NCBI GenBank assembly: GCA_002356635.1
Contig: CP023454.1
Span: 3,084,501 to 3,148,500, forward strand
Reading direction: 5' to 3'
Source: Rhodobacteraceae bacterium QY30
GTDB lineage: Bacteria; Pseudomonadota; Alphaproteobacteria; Rhodobacterales; Rhodobacteraceae
DNA length: 64,000 bases
In this document: in pieces, positions 18,270-27,730 of the stretch
How the letters are laid out: each line of letters starts with the position of its first letter
How positions within the stretch are numbered: position 1 is the stretch's first letter
Translations under genes and position numbers: made by a program
Notes under the pieces: generated by a model
What the model was told of the DNA's origin: nothing
The model's database searches: none
The model's input: the letters and a program-made list of their open reading frames with translations, nothing else

Positions 18270-20387
18270 TCAGGGGCGGCGGGACAGATCGCGGTTGCGT
18301 TCCACCTGCGCCACATCGGTTTCAGCCTCGAGGGCCGTCAGGATCATGTGCAGGTGTTCCACGTCCCGCAAGTCCACCTCGACGACAAGGCGGTAAAAAT
18401 CAGGTTTCCGGTCGGTGAAGTGCAGGTCCGAGATATTGGCCTTCTGCTCGCCGATCAGGGTGCAGATGCGGCCCAGGACGCCGGCGCCGTTGGCAATCGT
18501 CATCGTCAGGCTGACCGGATAGACGGGGGCATGGCGGCCGGAATGCCAGTGCAGGTCGACCCAGCGTTCGGGCTGCTCCTCGAATTCCGTCAGCGCCGGG
18601 CAGTCGATGGCATGAACCACGACCCCTTGCCCGCGGTAGGTGATGCCCACGATCCGTTCGCCGGGCACCGGCTGGCAGCACATGGCGCGGCGATAGCTCT
18701 GATCGGCCGACAGGCCCGCGACGGACCGGTTGGCGTCGATCTCCTCGGTCGCCTTCAGCGCTAGCTCGGGGTAGATCGCTTCGATCACCTCGCGCGCGGT
18801 CAATTCCGCGCTGCCAAGGCGGGCCAGCACCTCGTTCTCGTCCGGCAGGCCCAGGGTGCGCGCGGCGGTGCGCAGCGCCTTGTCGGTCGCGCGCCGCCCG
18901 ACGTGTTCGAACGCCACCCGCGCCAGCTCGTGGCCCAGCTTCACGAAGCGTTCGCGGTCCTCCTCGCGCAGGCTGCGGCGGATTGCCGCCTTGGCGCGAC
19001 CCGTGACGACGATGTCGATCCAGGTCGCCTGCGGACGCTGGCCGGCGGCGGTGATCACCTCGACCGACTGGCCGTTCTTCAGCCGCGTCCAAAGCGGCAC
19101 GCGGATCCCGTCAACCTTGGCTCCCACGCACGAATGACCGATCCGGGTGTGGATTGCGTAGGCAAAGTCGATCGGCGTCGCGCCTTTCGGCAACTGCACC
19201 ACGTCGCCTTTCGGCGTGAAGCAGAACACCTGATCATTATACATCTCGAGCTTCATGTTCTCGAGAAAATCGTCCTGGTCGGCTTCGTCGAAGCGTTCGG
19301 TCAGGCGGGTGATCCATTGGGTCGGATCGACGGCGAAGGGGTTCTGCACCCGCACGCCTTCGCGGTAGGACCAATGCGCGGCCACGCCCGCCTCGGCGAC
19401 TTCGTGCATCTGGCGGGTGCGGATCTGCACCTCGACCCGCTTGCCATCGCGACCCGACACCGTGGTGTGGATCGAGCGGTAGCCGTTCGATTTCGGCTGG
19501 CTGATGTAGTCCTTGAACCGCCCCGGAACGGCGCGCCAGCGGGTGTGGATCACGCCCAGGATGCGGTAGCAATCGGCCTCGGACCGGCAGATGATGCGGA
19601 AGCCGTAGATGTCGGACAGGCGGGAAAAGGCCAGCTGCTTTTCCTGCATCTTGCGCCAGATGGAATAAGGCTTCTTCGCGCGACCATAAACGTCAGCCTC
19701 GATCTGCGCCTTGTCCAGTTCGGCGCGGATGTCGGTGGTGATCTTCGGGATCACCTCGCCGGTTTCCTTCTGAAGCGTGATGAACCGCCGGATGATCGAA
19801 GCGCGGGCTTCGGGGTTCAGCACCTTGAAGGCCAGATCCTCTAGCTCCTCGCGCATCCACTGCATCCCCATGCGACCGGCCAGCGGTGCATAGATGTCCA
19901 TGGTTTCGCGGGCCTTCTGGGCCTGCTTGTCGGGGCGCTGCCACTTGATCGTCCGCATGTTGTGCAGACGGTCGGCAAGCTTGACCAGGATCACCCGCAG
20001 GTCGCGGGACATGGCCATGAACAGCTTGCGGAAGTTCTCGGACTGCTTCGCCTCGGTCGAGGAAAGTTGCAGGTTGGTCAGCTTGGTGACGCCATCGACC
20101 AGTTCCGCCACCTCGGCGCCGAATTCGTGCTCGATCTCGGCGTAGGTCGATTTGGTGTCTTCGATGGTGTCGTGCAGCAGCGCTGTGATGATCGTCGCGT
20201 CATCAAGTCGCTGCTCCGTCAGGATCGCGGCCACGGCCACCGGATGGGTGAAATATTCTTCGCCAGACTTGCGCAACTGACCCTGGTGCATCCGCCGCCC
20301 GTAATCATAGGCACGGCGGATCAGGTCGGCGTTGGTGCGAGGATTGTAGTTGCGCACCAGCGCGATCAGATCTTCAACATCGATCAT
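18270..20387 (-). CDS. rel: bifunctional (p)ppGpp synthetase/hydrolase
   Basis: A 705-aa long RSH protein, the only stringent-response enzyme in view. Domain order: HD hydrolase (HPVAVAAIL near residue 47, ALLHDTIEDT near 69), synthetase (YGFRIICRS and SNGYRSIHT, ~230-350), TGS (FCFTPKGDVVQLPKGATPID, ~390-450), a helical/zinc-finger-like region, and a C-terminal ACT domain (~625-705). An intact HD motif means it can both make and degrade the alarmone. It follows rpoZ by 31 nt, the order seen in many proteobacteria, and leads into DUF2062 and pdxJ. Confidence 0.97.
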   Translation of the reverse strand: MIDVEDLIALVRNYNPRTNADLIRRAYDYGRRMHQGQLRKSGEEYFTHPVAVAAILTEQRLDDATIITALLHDTIEDTKSTYAEIEHEFGAEVAELVDGVTKLTNLQLSSTEAKQSENFRKLFMAMSRDLRVILVKLADRLHNMRTIKWQRPDKQAQKARETMDIYAPLAGRMGMQWMREELEDLAFKVLNPEARASIIRRFITLQKETGEVIPKITTDIRAELDKAQIEADVYGRAKKPYSIWRKMQEKQLAFSRLSDIYGFRIICRSEADCYRILGVIHTRWRAVPGRFKDYISQPKSNGYRSIHTTVSGRDGKRVEVQIRTRQMHEVAEAGVAAHWSYREGVRVQNPFAVDPTQWITRLTERFDEADQDDFLENMKLEMYNDQVFCFTPKGDVVQLPKGATPIDFAYAIHTRIGHSCVGAKVDGIRVPLWTRLKNGQSVEVITAAGQRPQATWIDIVVTGRAKAAIRRSLREEDRERFVKLGHELARVAFEHVGRRATDKALRTAARTLGLPDENEVLARLGSAELTAREVIEAIYPELALKATEEIDANRSVAGLSADQSYRRAMCCQPVPGERIVGITYRGQGVVVHAIDCPALTEFEEQPERWVDLHWHSGRHAPVYPVSLTMTIANGAGVLGRICTLIGEQKANISDLHFTDRKPDFYRLVVEVDLRDVEHLHMILTALEAETDVAQVERNRDLSRRP

Positions 20388-20418
20388 CGCGCCGGGTCCA
20401 ATTCCACTTTTGCGTTGC

Positions 20419-20772
20419 TCAGGCTTCGCCCTGGGCTTCCATCAGCGCGCGCAGCAGGCGTTCTTCCGACATGTCGTCGACCTGCGGACGGTCGATCTCC
20501 GAGGTCAGGCGCGCGGCCATGTCGTCCTCGACGGCCTCGTCAACCTCGATCTGGGTCTGGTTGCTTTCGATCATCCGTTCACGCAGCGATTCGGCCGACT
20601 GGGTTTCGTCGGCGATCTCGCGCAGCGACACGACCGGGTTCTTGTCGTTGTCGCGGTCGATCGTGATCGGCGAACCCGCGGCGATTTCACGCGCGCGGTG
20701 GGCGGCCAGCATTACCAGTTCGAACCGGTTCGGAACCTTGTCAACGCAATCTTCAACCGTCACGCGGGCCAT
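20419..20772 (-). CDS. rpoZ: RNA polymerase omega subunit
   Basis: A 117-aa subunit that helps assemble the beta-prime subunit and mediates ppGpp sensing. The N-terminal fold [20 protein letters not shown] and AAHRAREI are diagnostic, with the acidic C-terminal extension common in Alphaproteobacteria. It is the first gene of the rpoZ-rel group and has its own promoter at 20809-20837. Confidence 0.97.
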   Translation of the reverse strand: MARVTVEDCVDKVPNRFELVMLAAHRAREIAAGSPITIDRDNDKNPVVSLREIADETQSAESLRERMIESNQTQIEVDEAVEDDMAARLTSEIDRPQVDDMSEERLLRALMEAQGEA

Positions 20773-20808
20773 GGGTCACTCCAGTTCAAAGGCATGGGTG
20801 GAAACCGC

Positions 20809-20837
20809 TATGTAGGGCGAAGCGTCCCTCTTGACAA
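20809..20837 (-). promoter_or_regulatory. sigma-70-type promoter for rpoZ-rel
   Basis: On the minus strand TTGTCA (20837-20832), a 17-nt spacer and TACATA (20814-20809) form a good housekeeping promoter. It ends 36 nt upstream of the rpoZ start. Confidence 0.6.
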
Positions 20838-20851
20838 GCGCGGAAAGGCTT

Positions 20852-21427
20852 TCAAACCGGGCAAATTGCCGCGATTTCTTCGGCCGGCAGCGCGTCGGCC
20901 ATCTGCCGGATGCTTTGCCCTGTCACGGGGTGGACCCAATCGGGAAGAATGTCCGCAAGGGGAATCAGCACGAAGGCCCGGTCCTGAAGGCGGGGATGGG
21001 GAAGAATCAGCTGATCGGGCGCCTCGCGGCGCTGGCGTTCCGGCGCCAAATTCATCCAGCGTCCCTGTGTGACCGGATCGGGCAGGATCCGGGCATCATC
21101 CAGCAGCAGGTCCAGATCCACGGTGCGCGAAGCCCAGCGCGCATTGCGCTCACGGGCGAAATCCGCCTCGACGCGGTGCAGAAGCGACAGAAGCGCCTCG
21201 ACCGGCAGGTCGGTATCGATCAGGGCGGACGCATTCACGTAATCGGGCCCGCTGCCAGCTGGAAAGGCCGGCGTCCGGAAAAAGCGGCTGACGCGACGCA
21301 AGCGCAGGCCATTGCCAATCAAATTTTCGAGTGTTCGAACAAGTGTGGATTCCACGGAATTCCCTTGAAAACCGAGGTTTCCGCCCAGAGCCACAGCGAC
21401 CTGCCTGTCCTTTTGGACAGTTTCCAT
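20852..21427 (-). CDS. folK: 6-hydroxymethyl-7,8-dihydropterin pyrophosphokinase
   Basis: A 191-aa folate-pathway enzyme that transfers pyrophosphate from ATP to the pterin. Family motifs: ALGGNLG near the N-terminus, SRFFRTPAFPAGSGPDYVNA-type loop, and RWASRTVDLDLLL with the metal-binding aspartates. The chosen start is the ATG at 21427 (METVQKD) preceded by AAAGGA; in-frame starts lie 4 and 13 codons further out. It is divergent from the NYN gene. The FolM-like reductase at 54036 belongs to the same general pathway but is far away. Confidence 0.93.
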   Translation of the reverse strand: METVQKDRQVAVALGGNLGFQGNSVESTLVRTLENLIGNGLRLRRVSRFFRTPAFPAGSGPDYVNASALIDTDLPVEALLSLLHRVEADFARERNARWASRTVDLDLLLDDARILPDPVTQGRWMNLAPERQRREAPDQLILPHPRLQDRAFVLIPLADILPDWVHPVTGQSIRQMADALPAEEIAAICPV

Positions 21428-21541
21428 GTCCTTTAACATTCTGTTTAAAACTTCCCCAAGCCCCACCGCACATCAACGCCCCGCCCCCCGCGCGGGGCCG
21501 CCGGACTTGTTTTTTCGGCAGAGAATTTGAAAGGATTCAAT

Positions 21542-22114
21542 ATGTTTTACAAGGACGAACGGCTTGCCTTGTTCATAGATGGTTCCAACCTGTACGCCGC
21601 CTCCAAGGCACTGGGCTTCGACATCGACTACAAGCTTCTGCGCCAGGAATTCGAACGCCGTGGCAAGCTGCTGCGCGCATTCTATTATACCGCCCTTCTG
21701 GAAAACGACGAATATTCCCCAATCCGGCCGCTGGTCGATTGGCTGAATTACAACGGCTTCTCGATGGTGACGAAACCGGCCAAGGAATACACCGACAGCG
21801 CGGGTCGCCGGAAGGTGAAGGGCAACATGGACATCGAGCTGACGGTCGATGCGATGGAACTGGCACCGCGTGTCGACCACATCGTGCTGTTTTCGGGCGA
21901 TGGGGATTTCCGGCCGCTGGTCGAAAGCCTTCAACGGCAGGGGGTTCGTGTCTCGGTCGTCTCGACCATTCGCAGCCAGCCGCCGATGATCGCCGACGAA
22001 CTGCGCCGGCAGGCCGACAACTTCATCGAACTGGATGCGCTGCGCGACGTTATCGGACGTCCGCCGCGCGAACCGCGGACCGAGCGGGAAGACGTCGGCG
22101 GCGGCCAGGCCTGA
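21542..22114 (+). CDS. NYN domain protein (LabA/DUF88 family)
   Basis: A 190-aa protein of the PIN-like NYN ribonuclease superfamily. Conserved acidic positions are visible: Asp13 in LFIDGSN, the aspartate in KGNMDIELTVDAM and the pair in LFSGDGDF, which together form a metal site in the family. The ATG at 21542 is used with AAAGGA upstream; a TTG five codons earlier is possible. Related proteins are proposed RNA nucleases, and cyanobacterial LabA affects circadian output. It precedes ispH by 75 nt. The C-terminal 20 residues are charged and probably disordered. Confidence 0.9.
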   Translation: MFYKDERLALFIDGSNLYAASKALGFDIDYKLLRQEFERRGKLLRAFYYTALLENDEYSPIRPLVDWLNYNGFSMVTKPAKEYTDSAGRRKVKGNMDIELTVDAMELAPRVDHIVLFSGDGDFRPLVESLQRQGVRVSVVSTIRSQPPMIADELRRQADNFIELDALRDVIGRPPREPRTEREDVGGGQA

Positions 22115-22189
22115 TCGGCCGCGACAGCCAACTGGACGACGCCGCCGGACGGCCTTATCTGTGCGGTGCCTCTCAGCACGGAACCCGAC

Positions 22190-23149
22190 ATGACCAAGCC
22201 GGCCCTGACCCTGTATCTTGCTGCCCCGCGCGGCTTCTGCGCCGGCGTCGACCGGGCCATCCGTATCGTCGAGATGGCGCTCGAGAAGTGGGGCGCGCCG
22301 GTCTATGTCCGCCACGAGATCGTGCACAACAAATTCGTCGTCGACGGCCTGCGCGCGAAGGGCGCCATCTTCGTCGAGGAACTGGACGAGGTGCCTGACG
22401 ACCGTCCGGTCATCTTTTCCGCGCACGGCGTGCCGAAGTCGGTTCCGGCCGAGGCGCAGCGCCGCAACATGATCCACGTCGACGCCACCTGTCCGCTGGT
22501 CACCAAGGTCCACAACGAAGCGGCACGCCACTCCGAGGACGGGTTGCAGATGGTGATGATCGGCCACGCGGGCCACCCCGAGGTTCTGGGAACCATGGGC
22601 CAGTTGCCTGCCGGAGAGGTGCTTCTGGTGGAGACGGTCGCGGATGTGGCGGGCATCACGCCGCGCGATCCGTCGCGGCTGGCCTTCATCACCCAGACGA
22701 CGCTGTCGGTCGATGATACCGCTGCCATCGTCCAGGCGCTGCGCGACCGCTTTCCGGCCATCGTCGGGCCGAAGAAGGAAGACATCTGCTATGCCACCAC
22801 CAACCGGCAGGCGGCGGTCAAGGCCATCGCGCCCAAGATCGCGGCGCTGTTCGTGATCGGGGCGCCCAACTCCTCGAATTCGCGGCGTCTGGTCGAAGTG
22901 GGCCGCGCGGCGGGCTGCGACTATGCGCAGCTGGTCCAGCGGGCGGCAGACATCGACTGGCGCGCCCTTGGAAGCCCCGGCGCCATCGGCGTGACGGCAG
23001 GCGCCTCGGCGCCGGAAGTGCTGGTGAATGAGGTTCTGGACGCGTTTCGCGACCGGTTCGATGTGACCGTCGACGTGGTCGAGACCGCGGAAGAGGACGT
23101 GGAATTCAAGGTGCCGCGCGTCCTGCGCGAAACCGTTCCCGCCGCCTGA
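22190..23149 (+). CDS. ispH: 4-hydroxy-3-methylbut-2-enyl diphosphate reductase
   Basis: A 319-aa iron-sulfur enzyme, the last step of the MEP isoprenoid pathway, making IPP and DMAPP. The three cluster cysteines are present: Cys17 in [10 protein letters not shown], one in VDATCPLV and one in the [11 protein letters not shown] segment. The catalytic histidines (HEIVHN, SAHGVP, GHAGHPE) and TQTTLS with its conserved threonines are intact. The start is the ATG at 22190 (MTKPALTL); an in-frame CTG-like extension of 8 codons is unlikely. It is convergent with the glycosyltransferase gene, 6 nt away. Confidence 0.97.
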   Translation: MTKPALTLYLAAPRGFCAGVDRAIRIVEMALEKWGAPVYVRHEIVHNKFVVDGLRAKGAIFVEELDEVPDDRPVIFSAHGVPKSVPAEAQRRNMIHVDATCPLVTKVHNEAARHSEDGLQMVMIGHAGHPEVLGTMGQLPAGEVLLVETVADVAGITPRDPSRLAFITQTTLSVDDTAAIVQALRDRFPAIVGPKKEDICYATTNRQAAVKAIAPKIAALFVIGAPNSSNSRRLVEVGRAAGCDYAQLVQRAADIDWRALGSPGAIGVTAGASAPEVLVNEVLDAFRDRFDVTVDVVETAEEDVEFKVPRVLRETVPAA

Positions 23150-23155
23150 GTCCGT

Positions 23156-24070
23156 TCAGATCAGGCCCTGCGCCGCAGCCAGGGCCAGGGCCAGCGTCTC
23201 GACCCGCCGCTGGCGGTGGAAGCCGCCGCGCAGAACCGCCCGCGCCGCGGCGGGCCCGCGCAGCCGCCGCACCTGCGAGAAACGGTCCAGATCGGCCGCG
23301 GCCGAGGGGACCAGCATCGGGCGGATCCGGTTCAGCGCCGCTTCGGTTTGCGCAAACCAGGGTGCGAACGCGCCCGACATCATCATTGAAAGACGCCGCA
23401 GCCGGGCGGCGGGCCGATGGCTGGCCCCCAGAAGGTTGGCGTCGTGCTGGCGGTAGCGCAGCATGGCGACCGGGTCGGCGATCACGCGCCCCCCGCAACC
23501 CGTGATCACCTGATAGGCCCACCAGTCATGGAACGGCACCCGGGCCCCTCGGCTTGCCTCACGCAGCAGGCGAAGGGCTTGGGCGTTCATCACCGCGGAA
23601 TGGCCGCCGATGATGTTCTGGACCAGCGCGTTGCCGAAGGACGGCGGGCGGCTCCAGCGCGGCGACAGGCCCAGCGGCGCGCCATCGGCTGTGATCCGTT
23701 CGGTGCGGCAGCCATACAGGACGGGGGCACCCGCATCGCCCATGACGGCAAGCGCACGCGAAAGCTTTTCCGGCAGCCAGACATCGTCCTGGTCGCAAAA
23801 GGCGGCCGGTCCCTCCGGCGCCTGCGCGACCATGGACAGAAAGTTCGCCGCCGCCCCCTGCCCCGGTCCGGACAGCAATTGCACACGCCCCGGATGCGCC
23901 CGGGCGAACGCCGCCAGGATCTCGGGCGTGCGGTCGACCGAGCCGTCATCGGACGCGATCATCCGCCAGTCCCGGTGATCCTGCGCGGCGATACTGTCCA
24001 GCTGCGCCCGCAAATGGGCCGCGCCATTGTGCGTGGCCAGCAGGATCGTGACGGGCTGGCGGTTGACCAT
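23156..24070 (-). CDS. glycosyltransferase family 2
   Basis: A 304-aa cytosolic GT-A glycosyltransferase. It begins VTILLATHNGAAHL, followed by SDDGSVDRT and the DXD-like FCDQDDVWLPEKL, the pattern of rhamnosyl/glycosyltransferases of the family-2 group that build O-antigen and exopolysaccharide. No membrane helix is evident. It is the last gene of the minus-strand surface-sugar cluster at 23156-27595 and lies 18 nt after the FlaA1/CapD-like gene. Donor and acceptor sugars are not deducible. Confidence 0.9.
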   Translation of the reverse strand: MVNRQPVTILLATHNGAAHLRAQLDSIAAQDHRDWRMIASDDGSVDRTPEILAAFARAHPGRVQLLSGPGQGAAANFLSMVAQAPEGPAAFCDQDDVWLPEKLSRALAVMGDAGAPVLYGCRTERITADGAPLGLSPRWSRPPSFGNALVQNIIGGHSAVMNAQALRLLREASRGARVPFHDWWAYQVITGCGGRVIADPVAMLRYRQHDANLLGASHRPAARLRRLSMMMSGAFAPWFAQTEAALNRIRPMLVPSAAADLDRFSQVRRLRGPAAARAVLRGGFHRQRRVETLALALAAAQGLI

Positions 24071-24088
24071 GGGCGAAAACCGGGTGCC

Positions 24089-26035
24089 TCAGGTCGCCAG
24101 GGTCGGACGGGTCTTGGCGGTGCCGATCGGTACGGGCGCCACCTCGGCGCGCGGGGAGGGCCGGGCGTCGGCGGGGGCAGGTTCGGGCGCAGGCAGGCGG
24201 CTTTCCGGGATCCAGCGGTGAAGCGCCGCGACGATGGCCGCATCGTCGCCGGCGTCCGCCGCTTCGCGCAGGGCCCGCAGCGCGCTTGCCAGTTCCAGTT
24301 GCGACAGATGCGCCTCATGCACGCGCATGATCTTCGGGTGCGCGGTCGCTTCGGCATCCTCGGCGATCATCAGTTCTTCGCTCAGCTTCTCGCCCGGGCG
24401 CAGGCCCGTCACCACGATCTCGATGTCGCCCTTCGGGTTGCTGGCATCGCGCAGGGTATAGCCGGCGTTCTCGATCATCCGCCGGGCCAGATCCTCGATC
24501 CGCACCTGTTCCCCCATGTCCAGCACGAAGACCTCGCCGCCGCGGGCGATGCTGCCGGCCACCAGCACCAGGTGCGCCGCTTCCTCGATGGTCATGAAAT
24601 AACGCCGCACATCGGGGTCGGTCAGCGTGATCGGGCCGCCGCGCTGGATCTGTTCCATGAACCGCGGCACGACCGAGCCTGAAGATCCTAGAACGTTGCC
24701 GAAACGCACGATGGAATAGACCGTCCCGTCCGACCGGTGCGCCAGATCCTGCACTGCCTGTTCGGCCATGCGCTTCGAGGCGCCCATGATGTTGGCGGGA
24801 CGCACCGCCTTGTCGGTGGAGACCAGGACGAAACGTGCCACCCCGCAGGCGCGCGCCAGCCGGCCCACTTCGGCGGTGCCCAGGGTGTTGTTGACCACGC
24901 CTGCGCGGATGTTGTTCTCGACGATCGGCACATGCTTGTAAGCCGCGGCATGAAGGACGACGCTGACCTGGTGTCGCCGCAGTGTCGCCTCGACAAGCCG
25001 CGCGTCGTTGACCGAGCCGAGGACCGCGATGATCTCGACGCCGTCGGCCCGCTGCGACAGTTCGTTCTCGGCGGCATACAGCGCCAGCTCGCTCAGCTCG
25101 AACAGGATCAGGCGGCGCGGACGGCAGGCCAGCACCTGACGGCACAGCTCGATCCCGATCGAGCCGCCGGCGCCCGTGACTATCACGCTTTCATCGCGAT
25201 AGGCATTCAGTTCGTCGGCGCAGAACCGGCCCACGGTTTCGCGCTGGATCAAGGCGCGGGCGCTTTTCCGTTCCAGCCGTGCGATCAGGTCGCCGTCGCC
25301 CAGAAGCTGCGCAAAGGCCGGAAGGGCCTGCACCTCGATCCCCAACCTTGCCAGCCGCCGCGTCACGGCGATTTCCTTTTCGGCCGACATCTCGGACATC
25401 GACAGGATCGCACGGTCGATCTTCTGCTCGGCCTGAAGCTTTTCGATGTCGACCAGCGGATAGACCGGTATCCCGACAAGCGACATGCCCCGCAGGACGA
25501 TGTTGTCATCCAGAAAACCCACGGGCACGATGTCCGAACGGCGCTTCAAAGCGGCGACCAGGGCCATGCCGGGCCGACCGGCGCCATAGACCAGCACCCG
25601 GGTCACGGCGCTGCTGCGCGTGTATATCTGCTCCAGCACCTCATACATCAGCAGACGGCTGCCGACCCAAAGCGCAAAAAGTGTCAGCCCCAGAACGACG
25701 TTGAAGCCGGCGGTCGGGGCCACGGCGTGAAAATGCGACAGGCTGGCCGATGCCAGCGCCAGCACCACCGCCTGTACGCCCGATGTGACCATCGCCGACC
25801 GGCCGTATTCCTTCAGCCGCGTCCGGTACAGCCCCGAGGCCAGCGCCAGCGGCCAGGCCAGCAGGCACAGCACCGCCGAATGCACGATCAACTGTCCCAG
25901 CGAAACGGCCGATGCCCCTTCGGCCGACAGGATCAGTTCGGAAATGACCACAGCCAGCGGCACGCAAAGCACTTCGACCATCAGCAGGACGAAGTTCTTT
26001 TTGCGCCGACTGAGCGTGACGATCGTTCGAACCAT
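24089..26035 (-). CDS. FlaA1/CapD-like nucleoside-diphosphate sugar 4,6-dehydratase
   Basis: A 648-aa inner-membrane enzyme. The N-terminal ~150 residues contain about four membrane helices and precede a CoA-binding-like domain (VLVYGAGRPGMALVAALKRR). The SDR domain starts at VTGAGGSIG. The catalytic region STDKAVRPANIMGASKR has Met where classical SDRs have Tyr, as in the PglF-type members, so this is normal for the group. It should make a 4-keto-6-deoxy (for example UDP-GlcNAc-derived) sugar. Start: ATG at 26035, with an upstream TTG two codons away. Confidence 0.93.
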   Translation of the reverse strand: MVRTIVTLSRRKKNFVLLMVEVLCVPLAVVISELILSAEGASAVSLGQLIVHSAVLCLLAWPLALASGLYRTRLKEYGRSAMVTSGVQAVVLALASASLSHFHAVAPTAGFNVVLGLTLFALWVGSRLLMYEVLEQIYTRSSAVTRVLVYGAGRPGMALVAALKRRSDIVPVGFLDDNIVLRGMSLVGIPVYPLVDIEKLQAEQKIDRAILSMSEMSAEKEIAVTRRLARLGIEVQALPAFAQLLGDGDLIARLERKSARALIQRETVGRFCADELNAYRDESVIVTGAGGSIGIELCRQVLACRPRRLILFELSELALYAAENELSQRADGVEIIAVLGSVNDARLVEATLRRHQVSVVLHAAAYKHVPIVENNIRAGVVNNTLGTAEVGRLARACGVARFVLVSTDKAVRPANIMGASKRMAEQAVQDLAHRSDGTVYSIVRFGNVLGSSGSVVPRFMEQIQRGGPITLTDPDVRRYFMTIEEAAHLVLVAGSIARGGEVFVLDMGEQVRIEDLARRMIENAGYTLRDASNPKGDIEIVVTGLRPGEKLSEELMIAEDAEATAHPKIMRVHEAHLSQLELASALRALREAADAGDDAAIVAALHRWIPESRLPAPEPAPADARPSPRAEVAPVPIGTAKTRPTLAT

Positions 26036-26162
26036 ATGCAATTCGTCCCGTGACAGTGCTGTGTGACCGGCCCGCGGTGCGGCGGTCCATAGCGGCGCCG
26101 GATGCGTTGCTCAATCAGGAATGGGTTACTGGCGACGGAAAAACAGTCGTTCCCCGCGACTT

Positions 26163-26774
26163 TCAGCCGATCCGCAGCAGCTTTGCAAACGTTTTCACGA
26201 GGATCGCCAGATCCAGGCAAAAGGTGCGGCGTTGCTGATACAGCAGGTCCAGCCGCGCCTTCACCGGAATGCAGCGACGGATGTAGACGGCTTCGGTCGC
26301 TTCGGCTGTCGCGCAGCCTTCCAGCAGCGCCGCTTCGCGCCGGTGGAAGTGCAGGGTGGCAAGGCCGGTCACGCCCGGACGGCTGCGCAGGACGGCGCCG
26401 TAAATCCGGGGAAATGCCTCGACATAACGTCGCAGAGGCGGGCGCGGCCCGACAAAGCTCATGTCGCCGCGAAGGATGTTCCAAAGCTGCGGCAGTTCGT
26501 CCAGGCGGGTGCGGCGCAGGACGCGGCCCAGGGGCGTGATCCGCGCGACCTTGTCGCCGCCCGAAACCCCACGATCTTCGGGGTCGGCCCGCATCGTGCG
26601 AAATTTCCACAGCCGGAATCCGCGGTCCGGCGTCTTCATCCGCTCGGACAGGTAAAGGACCGGGCGGCCCTGGGTCAGCAGCAGCGCCAGCGCGACGATC
26701 AGGCCCAGAGGCAGGACGATGGGCAGGAAGATCGCCGCAAGGCACAGGTCCATGAGGCGTTTCGAGAAGGTCAT
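26163..26774 (-). CDS. initiating sugar transferase (WcaJ/PglC type)
   Basis: A 203-aa membrane phosphoglycosyltransferase that loads the first sugar phosphate on undecaprenyl phosphate. One N-terminal membrane segment (~residues 8-33) is followed by the core motifs LWKFRTMRAD, RRTRLDELPQLWNILRGDMS and VGPRPPL, which hold the conserved Asp-Glu dyad. It is the short, single-span form. Its start overlaps the stop of the epimerase gene upstream (ATGA), and the FlaA1/CapD-like gene follows after 127 nt without an evident terminator. Confidence 0.93.
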   Translation of the reverse strand: MTFSKRLMDLCLAAIFLPIVLPLGLIVALALLLTQGRPVLYLSERMKTPDRGFRLWKFRTMRADPEDRGVSGGDKVARITPLGRVLRRTRLDELPQLWNILRGDMSFVGPRPPLRRYVEAFPRIYGAVLRSRPGVTGLATLHFHRREAALLEGCATAEATEAVYIRRCIPVKARLDLLYQQRRTFCLDLAILVKTFAKLLRIG

Positions 26775-27595
26775 GTCCCCACGCTCCGCAGGTCGGCAAC
26801 CAGGGCTTCGGCGCCTTGCCCGAAGCGGGAAAGATCCACGCGCGCCGCAAGGCGGGTCACGTCCAGGCAGACCTCGGGGATGACGGAGGGCGGCGCGGCC
26901 ACCCGGTCATGGGGCCGTCCGGCGGCTTCCAGCAGCGCGTCCATGGCCACGGCGCCGGGAAGCGACAGGTTCAGGATCGCAGGCGGCCCGGGCGGCGCGA
27001 GTGACAGGTCCTGCAGGACACGCGCCAGGGCGCGGGGACCGATCCAGCTGCGGCGCGGGGCACGGCCGTCCGGCAGGATGTCCAGCGTGATGCGCCGCTG
27101 CCGGTCCGCGCCAAGCAGGGCATCCGCTCCGAGGACGTTTCCGATCCGCAGGATCAGCACCGGATGGTCCGCCGCCACCGCCAGCACGGCCCGCTCCATC
27201 CCGGACTTGGCGCGGCCATAGTCGCTTGCAGGGGCCAACGGATCGTCTTCGTGGCAGGGTCCGGCTGGCCGACCATACACCGCCGCAGAGGAGGCCAGCA
27301 GGACCGGCACACCCGTCGACTGCCCGGCCGATAGCGCAGCCAGCGCCAGGGGCGTGTGGACCGACAGTTCGGCGACCGAACCGCGCGTGGGCCCGGCCAG
27401 GCACAGGATCGCACGCGCCCTTGCAGCGGCGGCGGCCAGTGTGACGGAGTCGGCCAAGGGGTCGATGACAAGGTCCACCCCCGGCCCGACCCGGCGCCCC
27501 TGCCAAAGCGCATGGTCCAGTCCCGCGCGCCGCAAAAGCCGCGCCAGGCGGCCTGTCCCGCCCAGGATCAAGAGAGGTCTGTCGGTCACGCGCAT
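26771..27595 (-). CDS. NAD-dependent epimerase/dehydratase-like protein
   Basis: A 274-aa extended-SDR protein. The nucleotide loop is LILGGTGRLARLLR, a slight variant of GxxGxxG. The active-site pattern is SSAAVYG then SDYGRAKSGMER (YxxxK). The open frame continues far upstream on this strand, but the ATG at 27595 is the only start that leaves the divergent ilvE gene intact. It is the first gene of the polysaccharide cluster and probably supplies or finishes the nucleotide sugar. The exact reaction is not deducible. Confidence 0.85.
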   Translation of the reverse strand: MRVTDRPLLILGGTGRLARLLRRAGLDHALWQGRRVGPGVDLVIDPLADSVTLAAAAARARAILCLAGPTRGSVAELSVHTPLALAALSAGQSTGVPVLLASSAAVYGRPAGPCHEDDPLAPASDYGRAKSGMERAVLAVAADHPVLILRIGNVLGADALLGADRQRRITLDILPDGRAPRRSWIGPRALARVLQDLSLAPPGPPAILNLSLPGAVAMDALLEAAGRPHDRVAAPPSVIPEVCLDVTRLAARVDLSRFGQGAEALVADLRSVGT

Positions 27596-27730
27596 GTCTC
27601 CTGCCCCGGCTTCTGCCGCATCGGCGGCCCCCGACGCAAGCCATCCGCGCGGGCTTGCCACTGCGGGCCGACCGGATAAGACTGCCGCACATTCCTGAGT
27701 GACGGGAACCGAACGACGGAGGGGCGCGAC

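Noticed and set aside
24089-26035. Missing catalytic Tyr in the FlaA1/CapD-like dehydratase as a defect
   Set aside because: The Met in the NIMGASK segment is normal for the PglF-type group, so it is not a loss of function.
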